From Chitinophagaceae bacterium 26-R-25 (GTDB lineage Bacteria; Bacteroidota; Bacteroidia; Chitinophagales; Chitinophagaceae): DNA of 64,000 nucleotides. The translations under genes and the position numbers were made by a program. Positions 9,438 to 18,261 of this stretch are shown here, piece after piece. Position 1 is the first letter of the stretch. Each line of letters opens with the position of its first letter. A model generated the notes under the pieces. The model searched no databases and was not told the origin of the DNA. It saw only the letters and a list, made by a program, of their open reading frames with translations. The stretch is taken from contig JARWSJ010000004.1 in the NCBI GenBank assembly GCA_029906195.1, forward strand, positions 558,001-622,000. Direction: 5' to 3'.

Positions 9438-10289
9438 ATGAAACTGAATAGAATAATAACATTGTTGATGCTCGTGATCATGGCCGTTTCCTGCGGCAAG
9501 AAAGAGGATCTCGCATCTGAACTTCCTCCTATTAAAACACCCGACGAGCAACCTTTACCACAAGATATCTGGATCAGGGATTCTCTGACTATCCCTTACA
9601 ACATTGACGTCAAGTACAAGTGGGATGCATTAGAACTTGATCTTTATAAAACACTGGTTCCTCCTTATGAATCTCAGATTGTACCGTCATTAAAGATTGT
9701 AAAAAGGATATGGATAGATACTTACGTTGAACAGGCAGGAACTGATTTCTTCAAATCTCTTTCCCCAAAGCAGTTCTTATTGGTGGGTAGTGCAAACTAT
9801 GAAACAGACGGTAGCGTAATTCTTGGTACAGCGGAAGCCGGACGTAAAGTTGTTTTGTACAATATCAACAATCTTACAACAACAAAGCCTGCAACAGTAA
9901 CAAAACTGATACATGTTATTGAACATGAGTTTACGCACATCTTGCATATGAACGTAAGGTATCCTACAGAGTTTAAAACATTGACACCGGTTTATACGAG
10001 CACTTGGGTAAACTTTACCGCAGATCAGGCGAATGCACAAGGTTTTATTACACCATATGCCATGAACTCTTCCGACGAGGATTTTGCAGAAATGGTATCA
10101 ACAATGGTTACTACCAGCAAACAGCAATGGGATGCAATGATCAATGGAATTGCATCGCCAACCGGCCGAGCTGCATTGAGGGCTAAAGAAAGCATTGTAG
10201 TAAATTATTTCAATGATATCTACAATATCGATTTCTATGCGCTGCAAGCGAGAACGGTAGAGGCAATACAATACGTAACATCACATTAA
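9438..10289 (+). CDS. Substrate import-associated zinc metallohydrolase lipoprotein
   Basis: 283 residues from the ATG at 9438, which starts a clean lipoprotein signal with cysteine 19 (AVSC). The frame extends to an ATG at 9372, but that part encodes a repeat word. The zinc motif HEFTH is at about residues 163-167, and a later DEDFAEMVSTMV helix may give the third ligand. The family is known as a TonB/SusC-associated metallohydrolase lipoprotein and usually sits right after SusC and SusD, as it does here. It probably cleaves a peptide or modifies the ligand at the surface; the substrate is unknown. Confidence 0.85.
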   Translation: MKLNRIITLLMLVIMAVSCGKKEDLASELPPIKTPDEQPLPQDIWIRDSLTIPYNIDVKYKWDALELDLYKTLVPPYESQIVPSLKIVKRIWIDTYVEQAGTDFFKSLSPKQFLLVGSANYETDGSVILGTAEAGRKVVLYNINNLTTTKPATVTKLIHVIEHEFTHILHMNVRYPTEFKTLTPVYTSTWVNFTADQANAQGFITPYAMNSSDEDFAEMVSTMVTTSKQQWDAMINGIASPTGRAALRAKESIVVNYFNDIYNIDFYALQARTVEAIQYVTSH

Positions 10290-10349
10290 TACAAACAAAA
10301 AATTTAAGGTTTGAAATCGTTATTCAAATCTCAAATCTCAGATCTCAAT

Positions 10350-11708
10350 ATGAAGCTAACCAATTCTATACTATACGCTGTTGTAGCACTGATGTTGCTC
10401 AGCGGTTGTAAAAAAGATTACGACAAATCTGTTTTTGAGCAGCTTCCGCAAGAGCGCACAGCAGAAATGTTGAAAGACTATAAAACGATACTTACATCTG
10501 CTCCCTATGGATGGCAGGCATATGTATACCCAGGATCTGGTAATCTTGCCAGCACCTTTTTGTTCAAGTTCGATAGTACCAACAGAGTGGTCACCAGTTG
10601 TGATCTTGCCGGGTCAACTATTACCACGCCGGTGGAAAGCAGTTACAGTTTACGTGCATTGCAAATGACCACGTTGGTTTTTGATACCTATTCTTACCTG
10701 CATTTACTCGCTGATCCTGATCCGAATGTAATTGGCGGAACTTCAGGACAGGGGCTGTATTCAGACTATGAATTTTATTTCATGAAGGTCTCTGACAATA
10801 AAGACACCATTTGGATGGAAGGCGCGCAAAAAGGCATGCCTTTAACATTGGTAAAAGTTACGGACGACAATAGAGGCGATGTAGAACAGGGCTTTGACCA
10901 GGATGGCGGAAAGAAAATGGCAGATATGCAAACTCGTATTCAATCCTATTTGCCAAGAGCCATGTTCTTCAATATGAAAATGCAGGACGGCAAACAAATG
11001 AGCCTTAGCTATGCTGGAGGAAGTGTAATGTATTTCCGTTATCAGAATGATACAACCGGCAAGTTAGTGAACCAGGGAACACTATTCAGCTACACTGCAA
11101 AAGGCATTCACTTTCGCGATACGATCTGGTACAAAAAATATCCGTTTACAGATTTGATCTGGAACCAGGGGACAAACAATGGCTTCTACATTGATGGCAT
11201 TTATAACAACTCTCAAATATCGAACACGCCGGACTTCCCGCTGTCATCTTTGTTTGGAAATGGATTCACAGGATTGTTTCAACCAGCAGGTTATCCTGAT
11301 CAAAGTGCAGCAGCTATTTCAGCTTCTTATAAAGATCTGATCAAAACAATAAATGATTCAGTGAATGGAAGAGGCTACACCTTCCGTGAAATGGATTACT
11401 TATTCAGCCCTTCAAAAAAAGAAATGACCATCTACGTGTCGTTAGGAAAAGGCGGCCAGGCTTTCTACGGAACATACACTTACAACTTTGCGCTGGCAAA
11501 CGATGGCAAGACATACACGTTCACTTACCAAAAGCAGGACCCGGGAGGAGAGAACCTTCGATATGCTATGAATCCGGTGCTTAAATATTTTGAGACCGGT
11601 AGCAAACAATTAACGTTGGATTACTACCAATCCGATTCATACGGCATGCTGGGGCAGTTCAAAAGCATTGATGATCCAAATTTCTTTTTTGTAGTAATAC
11701 CATTCTAA
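10350..11708 (+). CDS. DUF4302-type lipoprotein
   Basis: 452 residues from the ATG at 10350; the frame opens at a TTG at 10311, but the ATG starts the lipoprotein signal (cysteine 20, LLSGC, then KKDYD). The mature N terminus RTAEMLKDYKTILTSAPYGW is typical of the DUF4302 family as I remember it. The family is surface-lipoprotein-like, beta-rich, and found with SusC/SusD and the metallohydrolase lipoprotein, as in this cluster. Its molecular role is not known; ligand capture at the surface is an inference. Confidence 0.8.
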   Translation: MKLTNSILYAVVALMLLSGCKKDYDKSVFEQLPQERTAEMLKDYKTILTSAPYGWQAYVYPGSGNLASTFLFKFDSTNRVVTSCDLAGSTITTPVESSYSLRALQMTTLVFDTYSYLHLLADPDPNVIGGTSGQGLYSDYEFYFMKVSDNKDTIWMEGAQKGMPLTLVKVTDDNRGDVEQGFDQDGGKKMADMQTRIQSYLPRAMFFNMKMQDGKQMSLSYAGGSVMYFRYQNDTTGKLVNQGTLFSYTAKGIHFRDTIWYKKYPFTDLIWNQGTNNGFYIDGIYNNSQISNTPDFPLSSLFGNGFTGLFQPAGYPDQSAAAISASYKDLIKTINDSVNGRGYTFREMDYLFSPSKKEMTIYVSLGKGGQAFYGTYTYNFALANDGKTYTFTYQKQDPGGENLRYAMNPVLKYFETGSKQLTLDYYQSDSYGMLGQFKSIDDPNFFFVVIPF

Positions 11709-11715
11709 AAAAGTT

Positions 11716-11751
11716 GCAGATGATCGATACAGAAATGTTTCGATCATCTGC
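11716..11751. other. Perfect 12-bp stem-loop inside the operon
   Basis: GCAGATGATCGA (11716-11727) and its exact reverse complement TCGATCATCTGC (11740-11751) enclose a 12-base loop. It lies between the DUF4302 and T9SS cargo genes. No T-run follows directly, so it is not a classical terminator; it could protect or cut the mRNA between the uptake genes and the secretion genes. Confidence 0.75.
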
Positions 11752-11772
11752 CCTAAATAAAATATTTTTTAA

Positions 11773-14052
11773 ATGAAACTGAAGAATCTGTTAATAGTTG
11801 GTGCTGTTGCAATGTTGCTGTTTGTTGAAAAAGCAACGGCGCAATGGACGAGTGAAGCTTCAATTAATACACTAACCACGCTGGCACCACTTTCTGGCAC
11901 AGACAGGCCCGACATCATTTCCTCACTAAAGGATGGTAGTTTTTTTGTTCGTTGGGTACAAACCGATCCACAGGGCAGATATGGCTATGCCATGTTTGTT
12001 CAAAAAATAGATAAGAAAGGAAACAGGCTTTGGGGTGACATTGGAATAAAGATAGACACGTTAATGGGTGGTGGAAGATATAGGGATGCGATGATTGTGG
12101 ATAAAAATGGCAACCTCATTGTTGCCACACAAAATACCCGGCTTAATCAGTACAGCCAATTCCCCATAATCTATCAAATTAATGGAGCAACCGGACAAAT
12201 AATTTGGACCGCTAAAATTGATTCAGTTGCAGGTGCAAATGATTACCAGGCACTTTCTCCAACGATGGCCATTACCAATACGAATGACATAATAATAAGC
12301 TGGAATCATAGTACCAGGGTAGGACAAGGAACTCGTGATGGTGTTTACATGCAAAAAATAAGTGGAGCAGATGGTAGCTTCATGTGGCCATCGCGCATTG
12401 CTATTCAGGATAATATTGCTATGATGGGTTTGTTCCCTCAACCAATCGTACTTAACGATAACAGTTTTATCGTTACCTGGGAACACAGACCCGCAGGGAG
12501 TGCCGGATCAACACCGTTTAACATTGCCGCTCAAAAATATAGAATAGCGGATGGCTCAAGTGTATGGAGCAGCTCTAAAGAAATATCTCCCAACAATCCC
12601 ATAACACCCGGAGGACCTTCAAAATACTATAATGATAAACGTGGTGGCATCATCGTAAGTTATTTGAAAAGTGGTTCAAGAGGTGGAGAGATTTATGCAC
12701 AAAGAATTGATACCACTACCGGTGAAAATAAATGGGGAACTGATTCAAAACTTGTAGCAAAAAATACGCTTGGAGCAACCAGCAATGATGCAGGTACGGC
12801 TTACGATACGGTGAACAACAAATTGTGGTTCGCAGTTATGGACGATGTGCCCAATGGTGGACTAAGCGGAAATAAGATCTATCTCCAGGGTTTGGATTTA
12901 AGCGGCAAACTGTTATATGGCGACAGTTCTACAGGCCCTGAAATATTGCCTTTAAGCAATGGATCGCCACAGACCTATCCGCAAAGCATCGGCATGAGAA
13001 ATACTGGTGATGGTTTGATAGTAGTATATGCAGAAGGAATAGCACCGGCAAAAACTTCAGTAAAAGCAATAAAAGTAGACTATACAGCCAAAAGAGCATG
13101 GACAATGGGCGACTCGATTATCACCGTGTCCACAGTTAATGGGATTGGTAGTGGCGTGCTCAGCGACTACATGCCGGCAGATAGCCAGTTGGTTATTGCA
13201 ATGGCAACAAGCAAAGCATCTGCAAACTTTCAGCTTGTTCAAAACATTAAAAACAGCATGGTCACAGGCGGTACTTTAGGTAACGGTACAATAAGACAAA
13301 CGATAGATTTTGATACTGCCACTCTGTACATCACATACGGCGATGCGGTTCCTTACCTCGGAGGTATATCTAACACCGGCATCTTACCGGAATACAATGT
13401 TGACAATACAGATATCGCAGAGGTTGATGATAACAACAACATTGAAATATTAACAGCAGGTACTTTTCATGTAAGGGCTTATTTCCCCGGAACAGATTTG
13501 TACGTTTCAAAAACAAGCTTGCCTAAAACAATTGTAGTAAGGAAGAGACAAATGACCATTGTTGCAGAAAACAAATCCATTCAATATGGTCATGATATAC
13601 CACAACTAACAATGACCTTCCATGATTTTGTAAATGGCGACGATGTAATGAGCTTTACAAAACTGCCAACCATTGTTACTCCTGCCGTGGCAAAATCACC
13701 AATAGGCATCTACCCGATTACACTACAAGGCGGCGTTTCTTCAAAGTATGAACCCGTGTTGGTAAATGGCACATTCACAATCTATCCTGAAAGAGGTTCC
13801 GACAAAGACAAGCTGGAAGCATACTGCAGCAGCACAAGCACATTGCAGGTGAACATTTATTCAACACAACAACAAAGTGGTGTATTGCAATTGATAGATA
13901 TGTCAGGAAAAGTATTGTGGTCACAACAAGTAGAAGTACCTAACTCAATAACGAATTTCCAGATACCTGTTTACACATTGTCTCCGGCTATCTACGTAGC
14001 AAGGTTTGTGGGAAAAGCAACATTGCTGGATCAGAAAGTGAAAATTAAATAA
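11773..14052 (+). CDS. T9SS-exported surface protein with MBG-like domain
   Basis: 759 residues with a Sec signal (1-23, ending ATAQ). The first 500 residues are repeated beta strands with Asp-Gly turns and look like a propeller or delta-60-type repeat protein. About 592-672 matches MBG-type domains (RQMTIVAENKSIQYGHDIPQ, ending FTIYPERG). The last 80 residues are a type A T9SS sorting domain (LQLIDMSGKVLWSQQV, ending in LDQKVKIK). It should cross the outer membrane by the T9SS and be anchored or released at the surface. The next gene encodes a PorV homologue, the shuttle for such sorting domains. Confidence 0.85.
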   Translation: MKLKNLLIVGAVAMLLFVEKATAQWTSEASINTLTTLAPLSGTDRPDIISSLKDGSFFVRWVQTDPQGRYGYAMFVQKIDKKGNRLWGDIGIKIDTLMGGGRYRDAMIVDKNGNLIVATQNTRLNQYSQFPIIYQINGATGQIIWTAKIDSVAGANDYQALSPTMAITNTNDIIISWNHSTRVGQGTRDGVYMQKISGADGSFMWPSRIAIQDNIAMMGLFPQPIVLNDNSFIVTWEHRPAGSAGSTPFNIAAQKYRIADGSSVWSSSKEISPNNPITPGGPSKYYNDKRGGIIVSYLKSGSRGGEIYAQRIDTTTGENKWGTDSKLVAKNTLGATSNDAGTAYDTVNNKLWFAVMDDVPNGGLSGNKIYLQGLDLSGKLLYGDSSTGPEILPLSNGSPQTYPQSIGMRNTGDGLIVVYAEGIAPAKTSVKAIKVDYTAKRAWTMGDSIITVSTVNGIGSGVLSDYMPADSQLVIAMATSKASANFQLVQNIKNSMVTGGTLGNGTIRQTIDFDTATLYITYGDAVPYLGGISNTGILPEYNVDNTDIAEVDDNNNIEILTAGTFHVRAYFPGTDLYVSKTSLPKTIVVRKRQMTIVAENKSIQYGHDIPQLTMTFHDFVNGDDVMSFTKLPTIVTPAVAKSPIGIYPITLQGGVSSKYEPVLVNGTFTIYPERGSDKDKLEAYCSSTSTLQVNIYSTQQQSGVLQLIDMSGKVLWSQQVEVPNSITNFQIPVYTLSPAIYVARFVGKATLLDQKVKIK

Positions 14053-14074
14053 GTCTATTTCTCAAGTATATTTT

Positions 14075-15193
14075 ATGAATCATATACAAACAAAATTATT
14101 CAGAAGATTATTGATCGTTGCAGGAATATTGTCTGCAAACAATATGATGTCTTACGCCCAGGCTCCTGTGCAAGTGACCACGACAGCAGTTCCCTTCCTG
14201 CAGGTAACACCGGATACACGTGCCGGTGGCATGGGTAACATGGGCATCGCAACAAGCGCAGATGCAGACGCTATGTTTCACAACTTGTCCAAATCTGTTT
14301 TCAGTGAAGACAAAGGAAACATTTCCCTCAACTATACACCATGGTTGAGAAATGCTACATCAGGAATTTCTTTTGTAAGTGCGGCAGGCAATCGCAAATT
14401 AGACGACAACCAATCTGTATCTGCTTCATTGCGCTACTTCAATATGGGCGATGTTCCTGTTTCTGATTATAGTGGTAAAAAACTAGGTATCTACAGGCCA
14501 AATGAATTTGCTTTTGATCTTGGCTATTCCAGAAAGCTTTCAGAAAAATTTTCCATAGGAATTGCTGCCCGTTACATCTATTCAAAACTGGCAGATGGTT
14601 CTGTGAACGGTGTTAATTACACAGCCGGAAACGCCTTTGCAGGTGATATCTCCGCTTTTTACAATGGCATAGATAAAGAAGGAAATGGTTTCACAGCTGG
14701 CGTGGCTTTATCAAATCTCGGTTCAAGAATAGGCTACACAAGCAACAGCAATGAAAAAGCATTCATCCCTGCCAATGCAGGTATCGGCGCTACCTACACG
14801 AAAACATTTGATGAGCAAAACAAAATAACATTTGGTGTTGAAGCCAATAAGTTATTGGTACCTGCAACTCCCGTTACTGAAGCAGAAATGCATGATTACT
14901 ACAACACCGGAGTAATGCAAAGCTGGTCACAGTCTTTCGGCAACACTGCGTATAAACTTGGAGCAGGTATGGAATACTCTTATTGCAACGTATTTAACCT
15001 CAGAGCAGGTTATACTTTCGATGGAGATGACATTGGCAACAGCAAATACATAACAGCAGGAGCAGGACTAAAATATGATGCGTTTGAATTGAATTTTGCT
15101 TACCTCGTTCCTTCCGGCGTAACCAAAACTCAAAGCGCAATGGGCAATACACTACGCTTCGGATTGATCTATCATTTTGCTGAAAAAAAGTAA
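14075..15193 (+). CDS. porV: PorV-family T9SS outer membrane shuttle protein
   Basis: 372 residues with a signal peptide of about 28 residues (MMSYAQA). It carries the family N terminus with FLQVTPDTRAGGMGNMGIAT and the following DADAMFHNLSKSVF, and a 14-strand barrel of the FadL/PorV type ending YLVPSG...LRFGLIYHF. PorV collects T9SS cargo by its C-terminal domain after translocation and hands it to the PorU sortase. Here it lies between two cargo-like genes rather than beside porU, so it may be a dedicated copy or the only one of the genome; the window cannot tell. The symbol reflects family, not proven orthology. Confidence 0.8.
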   Translation: MNHIQTKLFRRLLIVAGILSANNMMSYAQAPVQVTTTAVPFLQVTPDTRAGGMGNMGIATSADADAMFHNLSKSVFSEDKGNISLNYTPWLRNATSGISFVSAAGNRKLDDNQSVSASLRYFNMGDVPVSDYSGKKLGIYRPNEFAFDLGYSRKLSEKFSIGIAARYIYSKLADGSVNGVNYTAGNAFAGDISAFYNGIDKEGNGFTAGVALSNLGSRIGYTSNSNEKAFIPANAGIGATYTKTFDEQNKITFGVEANKLLVPATPVTEAEMHDYYNTGVMQSWSQSFGNTAYKLGAGMEYSYCNVFNLRAGYTFDGDDIGNSKYITAGAGLKYDAFELNFAYLVPSGVTKTQSAMGNTLRFGLIYHFAEKK

Positions 15194-15231
15194 ACACTAA
15201 ATAAATAATCAAACCTAAACAAGCAAACATC

Positions 15232-17016
15232 ATGAGAGGATTCACTTTAAAAAAATGCGGACTGCCTTTGGTAACAGGGGCATTGTTAAGCCTGCTCTCG
15301 GTGAGCCAGGCAAAGGCGCAGCATCCTGTATTAAGTGCGGCGGGACAACCAACCATTACTTCTTATACCGCCACTGAAGGTGCTTCAATACCATTCAACG
15401 CTTTTTTCATAAAAATCGGAAGTAGCCAGGCCAATATTACAAATAAGGTGATGGACACTGCCACAAATATTTCAACACTTGCAAAGGCAATGTATCAGTG
15501 GTATAAAAAAGGTGCACCAGGAGCACCAGACACGTCTATTACAGGAGGGTTTGCTACCACTACTAGTATCTCATTTTCAGTTATTCCGGTTAAACCGTGG
15601 ACAGGTGGCGATTACTATTGCAAGGTTAGATTTTTCGACGGCAATCTTTTCCCAAACCTCGGGCCAAGCTCCAATTTCCCTGACTTCTTTGCACCGGGCG
15701 TAACGTATATGGACTCTCTTGTTTCCAACACCGTAACTGTAACCGTGACCCTTGCTACTGCAGTTCCTGCTAAGCCTGTTTTGAGGTTTGGTACCGCTGG
15801 GGGAAATTCTCCCATCATTCCAGCCAACGGCGATCAAACGGTAGTAGTAGGAACAGCTCCTACAATACAGGCACAGGCTGCTGCAGGCACTTCTACAGCA
15901 ATATGGCATAAAATAGGAGGCGGTACATTTACCGACGGTACAACGGGAAACATCACTACCAATTATGGTATAAGCGGTGGCCTGTCAAATCTTTCTTTTA
16001 ATCCTGTAATGGCAACCGACTCCGGTTGGTATTATTGTGAATTAAAAAATTATGTTGGAACTACTTTGAGTGATACCTTTCATCTAACTGTTGTCTCAAG
16101 TACTGCGGTACCAACGTTTACAAATATTAATGGCGCTACTGCCCCCGATTCAGCAATTACCTTTTACGATACACTTTTCTATAAATCGACAACCGATTTC
16201 ATGTCAATTGGAGGTGGAAAAAATGCGGCATCTTATACATGGTATTATGGCAAAACAGCAACAGGGTCATTTGTATCATTAGCAAGTTTGGGTGGGAATG
16301 GATCAGTATTAAAGCCTACATCGCCCTTGTATTGGGGATATCCAAACTATATGGATTCTGGTTATTATTATTGTGTCCTCTCAAATGGCGGATCGCCGGC
16401 AATCACTGTAAAATCCAATTTAATACACATGGCACTTGTTAACCCTGCCACTACCAAAACACTTTCAGTAATAGCCGATCCAAAGGATATTACAATAGCC
16501 GAAGCTGATACTTTAAAACTAAACTTCGAGGTAAACTCTATTAAACTGTATAGCAGTCAGTGTAAATGGTTTGTAAACGGCCAGCAAATATCCGGTCAAT
16601 CAGGCACCTCGCTTTCATTACCGCTCACTTCGATCAGCGATACCGGAACTTATTATTGCAGAGTGTATAACGAAGTGGATTCTCTTACTTCTGCCGGTGC
16701 AAAAGTTGCCATGACAAGAGAACCAATTCCAATGTTTGCTAACCTTAAAGATGTATATGATGGTGTAGTGAATATCGTTTCACCCCAGATGAAATTGATC
16801 CTTAAAGGTGAGCTAAGCGAAACCCTTACCAACTGGCAAATAATAGACAGCAAGGGAAATATTGTTACCGCGCAGATGGACCAAATTGCTAGCAGGCAAA
16901 CACATCGTCTTTACGCAAATGGTGTTAACTCAGCACTTCCTGCAGGTAAATACACGGTGCGTGTGTCAAGAGCAGACGGAACATTAGTGGTTGAAAAAAC
17001 AGTGGAAATAAAATAA
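15232..17016 (+). CDS. Exported protein with four Ig-like domains and a T9SS-type C terminus
   Basis: 594 residues with a signal peptide (about 1-28, QAKA). Four immunoglobulin-like modules are marked by the F-strand motifs GGDYYCKV (near 125-130), DSGWYYCEL (near 265), DSGYYYCVL (near 378) and DTGTYYCRV (near 473), each paired with an upstream W-x-K/G strand. The last 80 residues (LKGELSETLTNWQIIDSKGN through AGKYTVRVSRADG and a basic tail) look like a T9SS sorting domain. A surface adhesin or ligand-binding role is inferred. It follows the PorV gene by 38 bases. Confidence 0.8.
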   Translation: MRGFTLKKCGLPLVTGALLSLLSVSQAKAQHPVLSAAGQPTITSYTATEGASIPFNAFFIKIGSSQANITNKVMDTATNISTLAKAMYQWYKKGAPGAPDTSITGGFATTTSISFSVIPVKPWTGGDYYCKVRFFDGNLFPNLGPSSNFPDFFAPGVTYMDSLVSNTVTVTVTLATAVPAKPVLRFGTAGGNSPIIPANGDQTVVVGTAPTIQAQAAAGTSTAIWHKIGGGTFTDGTTGNITTNYGISGGLSNLSFNPVMATDSGWYYCELKNYVGTTLSDTFHLTVVSSTAVPTFTNINGATAPDSAITFYDTLFYKSTTDFMSIGGGKNAASYTWYYGKTATGSFVSLASLGGNGSVLKPTSPLYWGYPNYMDSGYYYCVLSNGGSPAITVKSNLIHMALVNPATTKTLSVIADPKDITIAEADTLKLNFEVNSIKLYSSQCKWFVNGQQISGQSGTSLSLPLTSISDTGTYYCRVYNEVDSLTSAGAKVAMTREPIPMFANLKDVYDGVVNIVSPQMKLILKGELSETLTNWQIIDSKGNIVTAQMDQIASRQTHRLYANGVNSALPAGKYTVRVSRADGTLVVEKTVEIK

Positions 17017-17048
17017 TATTCATTCAACTTACTCAAACATAGCTTTAT

Positions 17049-17792
17049 ATGAAACTAAAAAATATTCTCGCTGGAGCGCTGGCATTATGCATGGCTGCTG
17101 CAACGATCACATCTTGCAATAAAAAAGATAATCCGGCTCCGCTGCCTGTTAATCCAACGCTATCTAAAACGAGCATTGCAATGGAAATCAACAGCACAGA
17201 TTCAATTACCATTAGCGGAGGCAAAGCGCCATATACAATTACGGTGTCCGATGTTTCAAAACTCACCGCAACCTTGTCTGATAATAAAATCGTATTTCAA
17301 ACAAATAGCAAAACAGCATCTTCAACTACGCCTGTCACTATTACAGTTACAGGAGCTGATAAAGGTGTATCAACAGCTACAATTACCATCGGCGATCCAT
17401 ATGTAGATGCAAAAGCAAACAGCAAATTCCGTTTCGAACAAAGCGGCGCATCTGCCTTGGCTACTATTGTTGCAAACGATAGCCTGATCGCAGGTTTCGG
17501 TTACAACCATGTTTATCGCGATAATGGTAAAATGTTCGGTTCAACAAAAGCAAAATATGGCTGGGCATCCGGCGACGGCAAAAATTTCCTTTTCCTCGAA
17601 GTAAATGGAGATGTGAAAGCACTCGGCCAAAAATCAGGCAGCAGACTATATGTACGGAAAAACGGCGCAGCCCCTGCATGGGTCGACTGCAGCAAAACAG
17701 AGGTTATTCAGTCTGCCTCCGGCATCACCTGGATCACGTTCCAACTGCAAGATGGCACCAAAGGACTTGTCGTACAGCCTTGGATACAGTAG
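17049..17792 (+). CDS. Ig-like-fold lipoprotein
   Basis: 247 residues with lipoprotein cysteine 23 (ITSC) followed by NKKDN. Residues about 38-115 resemble a bacterial Ig-like domain (SITISGGKAPYTITVSD...TPVTITVTGADKGVSTATI). The C-terminal half (FRFEQSGASALATIVANDS...GWASGDGKNFLFLEVNGDVK) is beta-rich and unrecognised. It lies 32 bases after the Ig-like T9SS protein and closes the cluster that starts at 1833 or 4008. Confidence 0.75.
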   Translation: MKLKNILAGALALCMAAATITSCNKKDNPAPLPVNPTLSKTSIAMEINSTDSITISGGKAPYTITVSDVSKLTATLSDNKIVFQTNSKTASSTTPVTITVTGADKGVSTATITIGDPYVDAKANSKFRFEQSGASALATIVANDSLIAGFGYNHVYRDNGKMFGSTKAKYGWASGDGKNFLFLEVNGDVKALGQKSGSRLYVRKNGAAPAWVDCSKTEVIQSASGITWITFQLQDGTKGLVVQPWIQ

Positions 17793-17949
17793 CAATTAGC
17801 AATTAGGAATTAGGAGTTAGGAATTTAGTGGCGTTGCATTCTTTTGGGAAAGGTAACCTCCACAATATTTATGGTTAAGGCTATTCTAATAATTATCAAT
17901 TAGTTACACAAGATGAATTCTTAATTCCTAATTCTTAATTCTTAATTTC
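17793..17949. repeat. Inverted repeat of the AATTCTTAATTCCTAATT family
   Basis: Left arm 17793-17826 is built of AATTAG/GAATTAG words and right arm 17915-17949 of AATTC(T/C)TAATT words, so the arms can pair. The 32 bases at 17916-17947 are identical to 25414-25445, 7.5 kb away. The spacer of about 90 bases has no reading frame. It follows the last gene of the T9SS/Sus cluster. Confidence 0.8.
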
Positions 17950-18044
17950 TCACACTTTGCGTTCTCTTCAATTGCCAAAAAAGTGGGCAAGTAAGGATAT
18001 ATATTAAAGTGGCCAATCAGGACTCCTGAACCGGAATGTTGCGA

Positions 18045-18056
18045 TTTCAATTGAAA
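18045..18056. promoter_or_regulatory. Perfect palindrome upstream of the rpoC promoter
   Basis: TTTCAATTGAAA is a perfect 12-bp palindrome that ends 11 bases upstream of the -33-like element of the rpoC promoter. It could be a protein-binding site or chance in AT-rich DNA. Confidence 0.3.
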
Positions 18057-18067
18057 CATTTCTAATA

Positions 18068-18098
18068 TTGGTACTTTAAACTATAATCCCTACCTTTG
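18068..18098 (+). promoter_or_regulatory. Bacteroidota-type promoter of rpoC
   Basis: TTG (18068-18070), 20 bases, then TACCTTTG (18091-18098), a full match to the TAnnTTTG -7 element. It predicts a transcript start near 18105 and a leader of about 155 bases before rpoC. It shows that rpoC is transcribed on its own here. Confidence 0.7.
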
Positions 18099-18261
18099 CC
18101 CACTATTTATTTTGGGTTTAATGGGTAAGTTTTCCTCGAATTTATTGATAAAATGTTGATTTTGAGATCATTTTGATTATATCAAATTGGTTCTCAATAT
18201 TTTATTGTATACAGGAAAAACTCTTAAATCAAGAACATAAACACAATCTGCAGATTAATTT

